Assembly (NCBI RefSeq): GCF_000004825.1
Contig: NW_008805097.1
Coordinates: forward strand, 186,001 to 250,000
Reading direction: 5' to 3'
Origin: Heterostelium album PN500
Taxonomy: Eukaryota; Evosea; Eumycetozoa; Acytosteliales; Acytosteliaceae
DNA length: 64,000 bases
In this document: one piece after another, positions 25,201-33,877 of the stretch
Numbering within the stretch: position 1 is the first letter of the stretch
Layout of the letters: each line of letters starts with the position of its first letter
Notes under the pieces: generated by a model
The model's input: the letters and a program-made list of their open reading frames with translations, nothing else
Told to the model about the DNA's origin: nothing
Databases searched by the model: none
Position numbers and translations under genes: made by a program

Positions 25201-25330
25201 ACAAGAGAATGTATTACTTTTAAAGGTTGAGGATCATGGTCATTTCGGTTCGAAAATAAGAAGTGATTATATGGATGATCTGTCATTCGAACAAGCATTC
25301 ATTATCAACTCTATTGATAGAATTAAATAA
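22262..25330 (+). CDS. Oligopeptidase B-like serine peptidase (S9A, prolyl oligopeptidase clan)
   Basis: Six exons, 22262-23383, 23457-23555, 23627-23761, 23837-24133, 24204-24445 and 24511-25330, all phase-consistent, give 904 residues. The first ~150 residues are basic, Ser/Asn/Gln-rich and could include a mitochondrial presequence. Then YRDTNGNQWIDNYEYFRN matches the start of the oligopeptidase B/PREPL propeller. The hydrolase domain begins with PILIKGYGAYG. The nucleophile is in HGSSAGGVLMGN. A strand with SLQDIRVPYWQPLKW supplies the acidic residue, and VEDHGHFG the His. The family cleaves short peptides after basic residues; the propeller limits access to small substrates. An Asn tract interrupts the hydrolase domain between the Asp and His, an insertion common in dictyostelids. 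Mitochondrial location is inference. Confidence 0.85.
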
Positions 25331-25424
25331 ATAAAAAAAAAGTTAGTTGCTATCAATAGGCAATATGTTGGTTTATTTTATTATTGTGCACAGAATGAAT
25401 TCTCTTCAAAGTTATTTAATAATT

Positions 25425-25880
25425 CTAGGTATTGAATTTATTCATAATTTGGTCTTTGATAGAAATTTTATCATCAGCTCTATCGACACTGGCTTGCCAG
25501 TGAGACATGGAAACAAGACTTAGTGGTACATTGGTAATCGGACATCGTCTTTTTTGAGCATCCAGAAGAGTAAAATAAACGTAATCATAGTCAATCTCAA
25601 AGATACCTCTTTTCTTTTCAAACCTCTCTTCCTGTGATCTTAATTGGGCAAGTTGGGTGATGTGTTTGAAATGATAAGTGGGTTCTGTCGATCTAAGTTT
25701 ACTAATCACTGCATTTCTAAATCAATAATATTTAATATTAATAAAACTAAAAATAATATTTTTTAATTTAATTATTTATTATACATACGAACAAAATTTA
25801 CAACTTGATTTATAATTGCTATAAAAATAAGTGTAAGGATAATCTTTTTTGCAAACAACACAAGTAACTGTATCATTCAT
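25425..25880 (-). CDS. Zinc-ribbon plus HNH-like protein, short paralogue
   Basis: Two exons, 25880-25789 and 25716-25425 (phase 2), give 127 residues. The N-terminus has a CxxC...CxxC zinc ribbon (CVVCKKDYPY ... CKFC). It is followed by a helical stretch (KLRSTEPTYHFKHI) and the beginning of an HNH/His-Me-finger-like module: CPITNVPLSLVSMSHWQASVDR. Exon structure and sequence match the gene at 27382 closely, and the two lie head to head about 1.5 kb apart. This copy ends shortly after the SVDR motif with an unrelated tail (ADDKISIKDQIMNKFNT), so it lacks the GY...N...N end of the module and is probably inactive. Nuclease activity for the family is inferred from the module, not shown. Confidence 0.6.
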
Positions 25881-27381
25881 TTTGGAGTTAATTAATATAT
25901 CAATTCATTTTGATTCACCTTTAAATAGTGTCCAAATACACAGAAAAAACAAGTCCAAACATGATTGACAATGATTTTGGTTGAAGTTTTAAAAAATGAT
26001 TGACAAATAAGTTTTTTTTGGTAAAAAGTGATTAAAAAAAAAAAAAATTTTGTTTTGTCAAAAGAAAACAGAAATCCCAGTTTTAAAATTTATTTAATTA
26101 AAGTAATATAGAAAGATAGTTGTATAAAATAATTACTTATATTATATATATGTATTTTTTATTTTATAGTTTAAAATTGTATTTTTGTAAAATAATAAGT
26201 ATATATAGTTTGTGGATTTTTCGTTGTGGAATTTAAAACATAAACAAACATTATAATGGAAAGTAAAATTTGTTTTTTTTTTTCTAAATTTATCCTTGTA
26301 CTACCATAACTGATAGTCAAGGTGTAGAGCTTGATATTACCCTACAGTTCGTGTTTATTTATTGTTGGAGCAGTTCAGCCTCAAGCCGGCGGAGATGGCC
26401 ATCATTTTTGAGTAAGGGATGATGTTCCCATTGATTTGGTTTGGCAGACGGAGTAATTCAGCCTCTTAGAATTCTACAGTGTCCAAAGTATAATGTGGCC
26501 AGGAGGGTACGATACAGGTAGAGTTTGATTATCAGATATCAAATATAATTCAATAATAAATATAAAAATATATTTTGAAATAAAACTCTTATCTTTATCA
26601 AATTATTTACATTCCTTATATATATATATTATATAGTTGATTTTAAAGATTTATTTAAATAAAAAAAAATTACTAAATAAAGCGGTTTAGTAAGCGCTAG
26701 CATCGTTGTTCAGTATATCTCGATATATTTAATGAGTTGGGTCATGATATAAGCGAAATAGGTCGACCATGATAGAACAAGAAGAGTAATGAAAAAATGG
26801 GTGTCAAAGAGAATGCGTATCATTGTCCGAAATAAGGAACCGACTTGCAGCAACATATAGTTTAAATATACGTATATCACGTATTGGGAGTATACTAATT
26901 TTTTTCATACCAAATATATTCATTTAAAAAGTAATAGAATGTAATTCTTTCAAATCAATTTAAAATCAACTCAACTCAAAATATCAAATATTCTTTAATA
27001 TTATTGTTTAAATATTTCAATAGAACTATATTGATATTTAAATAAATTAAAAAACTATTTAATTTCCTTTTGATGGTTGTCAAACTTTATCTATTATTTT
27101 ATTATTTTTTGTGGTTGAAAATACTTTTGAATTTGTTCAATAGTTTGGATAAAAATAGTGTTTTTTTTAAACAAATATGATTGTTATTTCCTTTTTTACT
27201 TTGAAATAATGATTCTTTAAAAAAAAAGATTTGGATATGGCAAAAATATTTTTTTCAAATGGAAATATTTGATGGTTGAAATGATTGACATTTGTTTTTT
27301 TTGTTTACAATTAAAAATATTTAAAGATGGAATCGAATAAAATATTCATTATTGAATCTATTGATAGAAGAATAAAATAAA
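25881..27381. other. Intergenic between head-to-head HNH-like genes, with repeat remnants
   Basis: Two GC-richer patches interrupt AT-rich DNA: about 26290-26530 and about 26690-26900. The first contains the pair ggagcagttcagcctc (26369) and ggagtaattcagcctc (26454), and a segment (ttgatattaccctacagttc, near 26330) that recurs near 30402. These look like remnants of a dispersed element. The second patch has no recognisable identity. Confidence 0.45.
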
Positions 27382-27940
27382 ATGAATGAAATTGTTACTT
27401 GTGTAGTTTGTAATAAAGAATATCATTACACTAATTTTTATAATAATTATAAATCAAGATGTAAATTTTGTTCGTATGTATAAATAATTATAATTTAAAA
27501 AATGTTTGTTTTATTAATATTTTGATTATAGAAATAAAGTAGTTAGCAAATTAAGATCTACTGAACCTTCCTACCACTTTAAACATATTACCGAGCTTGC
27601 TGAATCCAGAGCCATATTGGAAAGATTCAAAGAAAAAGAAGGTGATTGCGAGATAGATTTTGACTATATCTATTTTACTCTCTTAGACAAGCAACATAGA
27701 CGCTGCCCCATCACAAACGTTCCATTAAGTTTGGTAGCCATGTCACATTGGCAGGCGAGTGTCGACAGAATCAATGATGGCATCAATTACACTCTAGAAA
27801 ACTCAAGACTGATTCCATACGAATGTAACACCAGAAGCAAATGGTATTTTGGATTGGTAGATGAATTGGCTCATGGTTCGGTGCAAGAGGATTTGAGTAA
27901 CCAGCAGTTGCGTAATTATTTTGAGACCAATGATATTTAG
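27382..27940 (+). CDS. Zinc-ribbon plus HNH-like protein, probably truncated
   Basis: Two exons, 27382-27473 and 27532-27940 (phase 2), give 166 residues. The N-terminal CxxC...CxxC ribbon (CVVCNKEYHY ... CKFC) and the module CPITNVPLSLVAMSHWQASVDRI...INYTLENSRLIPYECN are both present. The latter keeps the Gly/Asn-Tyr...Asn...Asn end typical of HNH-like folds. After the TAG stop the same frame stays open for another 31 codons (AGLKILLSTAKGHND...GLLEMDI) that look like genuine protein leading towards the second module found downstream. The stop may therefore be a recent break in a longer two-module gene, or readthrough or an unrecognised intron may be involved. The paralogue is at 25425-25880. 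Function unknown; a DNA-cutting role is inference. Confidence 0.55.
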
Positions 27941-28140
27941 GCTGGTTTGAAAATCCTGCTCTCAACTGCTAAAGGTCACAATGATAGTAGAAATCGTACA
28001 AGCAACAAAGGTCTATTGGAAATGGATATTTGTTAAAAATCAAATAAAACCCCACACCTGACCAGACATAGCAAAAATAGTATTCTGCAGTCGCCACAAA
28101 CTGTTTTTCGTGATAAAAAAAAAAAAATGGGTGAACAGCA

Positions 28141-28202
28141 AGTGGTTCGCTATGTTGGTTTTTTTTGTTTTTCTCACCTAGCTTTAATTGACTTTTAACA
28201 TT
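28141..28202. repeat. Direct repeat, left copy (about 62 bases)
   Basis: Begins agtggttcgctatgttgg and includes a poly-T run and tctcacctagcttta. It closely matches 28894-28953, which spans the stop codon and 3' flank of the HNH tail fragment. This copy therefore looks like the old 3' end of an upstream, partly deleted copy. Confidence 0.75.
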
Positions 28203-28895
28203 TCAATTGAATTTCTTAAAGAACTCTGGTTTTTCCAAAAGGGTCGCTGTTTCTACTCCAATAACCTGATGAGTAACCCTCTGACCACACCAGATGATAG
28301 AAACCAATACCAAATGTCTATTGAAAGGCTGGATGTTACCATTGGATATACTATGAGTAATACTGTTCTCATTTGCTTCTGTTTTCAGTCTGCCAATACT
28401 CAGCGTAGATCAGTTTACTATGATGAATCAGTCAATGGAAATGCCAATTGGAGTAAAACAAAGTTTCAGTACATTCTTTACACCAATGGTCTTCGAAACA
28501 CCAATACTGTGCCAATAGGTTTTAATGAATACTTGCAAGCTCATAGAGGTCAAATTGACCAGGAAAGACAATCATTGGATGCTATTAGATTACCTTGGCT
28601 AGTTGCAGTTCAACATCATAGTAAACCAAGAGATAATTCAAAGATCTTGGCAGAGAGAGAAGAAAGAAACAAACCAAAGGAACCGGTAGTTGTTGAACCA
28701 CCTCCACAACCTCCTATTGTGTGGTACAAGAAACCTTATCCTGTAATGGATAATATTGATTTCAATCCGGATTACTTTCCAGCAGAGTTGTTAGTTGATG
28801 GTGAATTGGAGTATGTGCCAAAGAAGAATAAACCAGGGTTGAGATACAGCAGTCATGGTGTGGATTATCATTTATATAAAAGATGTTTTCCGTAG
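28188..28895 (+). pseudogene. Second HNH-like module and Pro-rich tail, fragment without its own start
   Basis: A 235-codon open frame with no early ATG; the frame opens at a TTG in the end of a repeat. It encodes an HNH-like module (FLKELWFFQKGRCFYSNNLM, then SIERLDVTIGYTMSNTVLIC) and a C-terminal region with a Pro-rich linker (VVVEPPPQPPIVWYKKPYP) ending LYKRCFP. It looks like the 3' half of the gene beginning at 27382, or of a tandem copy of it. Direct repeats of about 60 bases flank it. Expression would need splicing to an upstream exon, which I cannot confirm. Confidence 0.5.
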
Positions 28896-28953
28896 TGGTT
28901 CACTATGTCAATTTTTTTTCTTTTTTCTCACAAGCTTTATTTGATTTTTAACA
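28894..28953. repeat. Direct repeat, right copy (about 60 bases)
   Basis: Begins agtggttcactatgtcaa, directly after the TTTTCCG end of the HNH-like frame. It matches 28141-28202 over nearly its whole length, including the poly-T run and the agcttta element. Confidence 0.75.
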
Positions 28954-29974
28954 ATATAAAAAAACAAAATTGTTTGAACTTTCATAAATAAAAGACTTGA
29001 AATTTTTTAATAACTAGAAACTAATACTATTAATAGAGATAAAACAGTATTATTTTTAAAATCTATAAATGATATCAAGATGTGTAACATTTATCATCAT
29101 CCTCATTACCTTTAATTTGTTGTTATACTTTCTTTAATACATATCAAGGGTAAATATCAATAATATAATAAGAGTTAATCTTATTTTTAATATTAAAACT
29201 CGTTTATTTACAAATAACAATGTAGATTAAATACACTAGGATTGTTTCGTAGTTGTCATGGGCACCACACAAATCAGTGTGTGAAAAAAGTTTTCACTTT
29301 GAAACGTGCATTTTCAATGTGTGCTACTTGTAGAGATTTTTACCGCATTAATTTCAAAAATTACCAAAAAAAAAAAAAAATGGTCATTTTCACACAATAG
29401 TTATTTAATTTGAGATAGTCAATTAATAATAATATTTAAGATTTAATTAATTACAATTGACTATTTCTTATATGTTGGCTGGTGATTATATTTGATGTTG
29501 ATTGATAGGTATTGATATTGCCTCGGTGGCTACCTTATTTGTCCTTAGACGGACAACAATTTATAAGGACTAATTTTTATTTTTTATAAGTTTAATTTAT
29601 AAATGTCATTTAAATGTTATATTTTTCAAACCTAAAGAGTAATTGATGTAGATGCACACCACCATCTATCTGGATCAATAATATCGGTATAAAAAAAAAT
29701 ACTTTTATTCTATATTACCTCGTTATGTGAAAAAAATATATATATAGATGGTTCTTTTTACTGTAAATCGAGCATTTGAAAAAGAGAATATTTGTTATTC
29801 CATTTTAAGTTTAAGAGCAACATTCACTAACAATAGTGTAAAGTTAATTCCAGATTTTTTGAATGCTGAATAATTAAGAGAAAAAACACATTTTTTTAAA
29901 AAGGTGAAAACTGAATAACAAATAGAAAGGTATAATAGTTGGTAATGAACAAAGATTTGAAAATGAAAAAATTC
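28954..29974. other. Intergenic, AT-rich, with small hairpins
   Basis: No coding frame. A GC-richer part near 29240-29345 contains cacac/gtgtg arms, and a small hairpin (ttgtcc, ttagac, ggacaa) lies near 29538-29557 inside a larger ccttat/ataagg pairing. No known RNA family is recognised. Confidence 0.4.
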
Positions 29975-30083
29975 CCTCTACACTATTGTCTCGTTCGATG
30001 AAAAAATTTAGGATTATTTTTAAAAAAAATTAAGTATTAATATAGGATTCATTTTTTCATCGAACGAGACAATAGTGTAGAGG
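29975..30083. repeat. 32-bp perfect inverted repeat that includes the 5' part of the tRNA gene
   Basis: 29975-30006 is the exact reverse complement of 30052-30083. The right arm is 14 bases of 5' flank plus the first 18 bases of the tRNA. The loop is 45 bases of AT-rich DNA. Confidence 0.9.
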
Positions 30084-30136
30084 TAACATAGACGGTTCGG
30101 ATCCGTCTGTCCTGAGTTCAATTCTCAGTTGTCTCG
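30066..30136 (+). tRNA. tRNA-Pro, anticodon CGG
   Basis: A full cloverleaf can be drawn by eye. The acceptor stem is gagacaa with ttgtctc, the D stem gtgt with acat, and the anticodon stem gacgg with ccgtc around the loop ttcggat, so the anticodon is CGG at 30098-30100. The T stem is ctgag with ctcag around ttcaatt. The internal promoter matches an A box (tagtgtagagg) and a B box (gagttcaattc). No intron and no encoded CCA, as expected for a nuclear gene. The discriminator base is G, unusual for tRNA-Pro. A T-run that could end transcription lies about 36 bases downstream. Confidence 0.85.
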
Positions 30137-30253
30137 AAACTTTAATTTCTTCTTCCCCGTATGCGGTAATAATTTTTTTTTTTTTTTTTATTTATAAATA
30201 GGTAGAAATGACTTTGACCCACATACTAATGACTTTGATTCGTTTGAGTATCC

Positions 30254-30510
30254 TATACGCTATATACATTCTCACACAGGCCCTTAGAAATAGCCAATAA
30301 AATATTATTATTATTATTGTTTATAGTAATGAAGAGGTGTACAGGTTTTTTTTTTTTTCAAAAAAAGTTTTGAAGACTCATGATCAGTCAACAAATTCCA
30401 GGTGTTGATATTAACCTGCTAGTTCGTGTTTTATATTATATATACATTCTCACACACGGCCGTGAGAAATAGCCAATAAAATATTATTATTATTATTATA
30501 ATTATAATTT
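30254..30510. repeat. Pair of direct repeats of about 60 bases
   Basis: A segment with acattctcacacaggccc...gaaatagccaataaaat (from about 30258) recurs from about 30438 as acattctcacacacggccg...gaaatagccaataaaat, followed in both by an ATT run and tttatagt. They probably belong to the 3' non-coding part of the adjacent LINE. Confidence 0.7.
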
Positions 30511-30539
30511 TTGTTTATAGTTATTATTAATTAATAGTA

Positions 30540-31520
30540 TTAGGATAGAATAGATCTAACAGTAGTTGCGTGTTGATGAACAACAGTATAAAGTGGTGGC
30601 ACGTAGTTGGAAGGATTTAAATTCCAATCAGATTTAAATTTACGTGTTATTGCAGAGCAATCGACAGTGATTCCTTGGGAGATAGAATTAGCGATTGTGA
30701 AGTTAAGCTTGTGGTAATTGGCATCGATTAATTTGGTGTAATCGGTGACTGCTCTTTTGACGGTATTTTCCAGCTTGTAATGGGTACCATCACCAAACAT
30801 TTCAAAGGACAGCGCCTGCCATAACGAATGTACGATAGCAGAAGTAAGGTGGGTGAAGTGGACAGTAGTTCGAATAGGACCGTCGAACTTGATGCACGAG
30901 TGCTTCCAATTGCAAAGTCTATACTTACAGTACTTGTGGTATAAATGTTTGGTAAAGGAAAGGAACTGCTGTGAAACTACATTCCTGCATTTGCAGAAGA
31001 AATGCTCATGTGGGTTGCAGAGATCAGTGAAGATGTCACCACAGAACTCACAGACATGACCAGTGCGCTTGTGGTTGATGGGGAAGGTGTGAGAGTACAG
31101 CCGGAATATGCTGTTACGTAGCATAGGCGCTTTGACCTTGGATATATACAGGAACTGAGATTGGAGAACCAAAGAGTGACCAATCTGGATGGTTAGTTGA
31201 CCTTCAGTATGGCGGACTCGGGGGTACTTGTGGTTAAGGGCCTATAGGACAGAATAGATTTCCTTCAGAGTAAGGAGACTACCATCATCAGCAAGGATGG
31301 GATTGCCCGGTGTGACTCTGGAGAAGTGATTGTTTCTAAAATCCATCCAAGACGAATGGAACAGTTTGAAGGATGGTGAAGAAGTTGGATTAGTAAATTT
31401 TTTGGCACAATCAAGCATGGATGACCAAGTTTTGAAGTAACCAAATCAGTTGCTTCTACTTAACAACAGGAATCTATTAAAGACCCATATCTTATAAGCA
31501 GCAGAGCAAAGAGATATGAT
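30540..31520 (-). mobile_element. 5'-truncated non-LTR retrotransposon (LINE, TRE-like), C-terminal part of ORF2
   Basis: Read on the minus strand, one frame runs from about 31515 to the stop at 30540, with two in-frame stops (a TGA near 31434 and a TAG near 31240). It encodes the region after the reverse transcriptase core: AAYKIWVFNRFLLLS, CAKKF, LLTLKEIYSVL, and a C-terminal Cys/His cluster (CEFCGDIFTDLCNPHEHFFCKC) typical of LINE ORF2 ends. The endonuclease and polymerase core are missing. The 3' end faces a tRNA gene that ends at 30136, with T-rich tracts (30172-30190, 30345-30358) between that would correspond to the element's A-tail. Dictyostelid TRE elements are known to insert at set distances from tRNA genes, and this position fits that habit. 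Confidence 0.8.
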
Positions 31521-31619
31521 TTTTTTCAATTTTTAATATATATATATATATTTTTAAATGCACATAAATATTTTAGAACTTTAGGAGTATTGGGCATGAA
31601 ATAACATATTTAATATTCT

Positions 31620-31806
31620 TTTGATCGATTGTAGTTTACAATCCCATAGAGCCATACAATAGAACACAATATTATCCTTTCAAGTACATTTATTTGCAAG
31701 GTATGTGACAATTTCTGAGGTACAGCAAAAATCTGAGAAACAGGACAGAGGTATCAATAGTATCAGACAGATATACATTGTTATAGAAAGTAAGAAATAT
31801 ATTCAA
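31620..31806 (+). mobile_element. Decayed piggyBac-like transposon fragment, plus-strand copy
   Basis: The segment around 31726-31806 (agcaaaaatctgagaaacag, then gacagaggtatcaa) is an inverted near-copy of 33133-33215, which lies in a recognisable transposase remnant. No open frame is left. It is AT-rich and eroded. The left limit is uncertain. Confidence 0.55.
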
Positions 31807-33060
31807 AGATAGATCTTTGTAAATGATTAATAATTAAAAAAATTGAATCATTTATCATTTAAAAAAAATAAAAAAAATTATAAAATTAATTTGTGGAATA
31901 TTTCTGAAGTAATAAAATATAGTACTTTTAAATTTATTTTGAAATATTTAATTATATCATATATAAGAATGATACCAAGTAAAATGTTAACAAAAAGATA
32001 AAAGATTTTTGGAATACTTGATTTGGATTATTGAATGGCATCAGAAGTTATTGGTTTAAATACAATTCTAATTTTTAACAGTTTCAAGACTAAAGAAAAA
32101 CTAAACAAAAACAAACTCAGCACAGAACACAAATACTATTTGTATAAAAAGAGTATATTTAAAAGATTATAATTATTTATTTATTTAAATTTTTTTTAAA
32201 AAACAATTAAATCATTGAAAAAAAAAGATATCAATACATTTTTTAAATCATAAATCAATAACATTATTAGAAGAATAATAAAGGAATTACTTTTAGAAAT
32301 AATACAAAAATTTTTAGACTCTTCTTCATATTCAAAACTAAAAAGGTTTTTAACTGATTTTACAAAAGCAAAGATATTGATTTTTAAGATGAAACGAAAA
32401 TAAAAAAAGGAGAGTATAGTATAAATAAAGGTTATTCTTTAAAGGAGTTCCCGAATATAGAACAACTAATATTCTATCATTAAGTTGAAAGTGGTAGATT
32501 CAAATTCAATCTTTACTTGATTTAATATAATATGGAACTGGATACTTTGACAAACTATCTTAAGCTCTAGATTCCCAGATTTTTTAGAAATTTTAGAGTA
32601 TGATATAGATCGACTAATAAATAATTTTGTTTAACTTATTTTATAGTATATACCAAAACTGTACTAGACATCTCACTTGTCATCAATATACTAAAACTCA
32701 TAATATTTTTTACTTAAAATGCATTCTAAACTAGATTTGATATACAAATAAACCAGTCAGGACCTGAATGTTTTTTAAAAATCTTGGGGATTCATGAGAT
32801 AAATATATATACTAGATGCCATTCATTCTAAACTCAATAGAACTCTTAAATAATGTTATTAGTGGTGATATGAAATGACACCTGGTTAATGCCAAAAACC
32901 CTATGAATCTTTATGAAACAATTTGAATCAAATAATCATCCACTAGGTATATATTAATCCTATTTATTGATTTTTAAGAAAATAAATTTTAATCTATAAA
33001 AGCAAAAAGTGTTTTATTCCTTCAGAAATTTTACACAAAATTTTTGTTATTTTTTTTTAT
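31807..33060. other. AT-rich region between inverted transposon remnants
   Basis: About 1.25 kb without open frame or RNA gene. It may be the eroded body of the two elements or later insertions. A few segments (near 32680, 32770 and 32880) are less AT-rich but unassigned. Confidence 0.4.
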
Positions 33061-33610
33061 TTTTTTTTAAAAAGTTAAATGTCTCTATTTTTTTATAAAT
33101 ACTTATCATTTTCAGGGATCTATTCTCCAATATATTTGTTACTTTCTAAAACAAGTAAATTAATATATATGTCTGATGATTTGATACATCTGTCCTGCTT
33201 CTCAGATTTTTGCTATAAGTCTCCATGTGGTCCTCTGAACATATTGAAATGAAGAATATGTAGCATTTTAAACCAGTTGAATTTGGTTTACCTCTAATGA
33301 ATTGTCCTTTATATTTAGTATGTTAATATTCCTAAATTATATATAAGTTCGATACATTGCACAATGTACTATGATTATATCTTCCTTTAAATGCTATCAT
33401 AGTGTCATCAATACTTATGTGAACTCAAGTTTCTATAAAGCATAGAGTTTTGTTGATAAAAGTGATTAATTGAGGAGATAGTTGATCCCAAGAACTATGT
33501 TTATATTCTTGCTTTAAACTGTGGCGTAAATATTCGGTTAAAGATAGTTGTTTCATCAAATGTTGATAAAGAACGACTGCAGAGTTTGATTTAGTTTCTT
33601 GAGATGGCAC
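33061..33610 (-). mobile_element. Decayed piggyBac-like DNA transposon, transposase remnant
   Basis: On the minus strand, fragments of a DDE_Tnp_1_7 (piggyBac-type) transposase are readable. An N-terminal part is at 33610-33425 (LYQHLMKQLSLTEYLRHSL), the hallmark ISIDDTMIAFKGR lies at about 33417-33379, and KPNSTGLKCYIFFIS lies at about 33292-33247, followed by ETYSKNLRSRTDV. In piggyBac transposases an acidic pair in the D-[DE]-x-M-x-x-FKGR block is catalytic and the KP...G.K block follows, as here. Several stops and frame changes show it is dead. The ends and flanking TTAA sites were not identified. Confidence 0.65.
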
Positions 33611-33877
33611 AATATTGTTATATATATTGACAACACCACAATTATCAAATTATTGGTTGTACTCATTTTAATGATAAATTAAATTCTTAAAGTACTAAAT
33701 ATTTATTTATTTTAATTTAATTAAATCATAGAATTTTTTTTTAACCTAATTGAAAATTTTGCTGACTGAAATGGATATAAACATCATCAATGTAATTTTT
33801 TTAACCTATAAAAATATAACATCTGATATCAAATAAATTAATTTATTTAAAAATAAAAAATAATTTTTAATAATACC

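Noticed and set aside
26369-26475. SRP RNA or RNase P RNA candidate
   Set aside because: Conserved core motifs of either RNA could not be found. The internal repeat fits a transposon remnant better.
26690-26900. Possible tRNA or small RNA in the GC-richer patch (agcggtttagtaagcgct)
   Set aside because: The short hairpin does not extend to a cloverleaf, and there is no B box.
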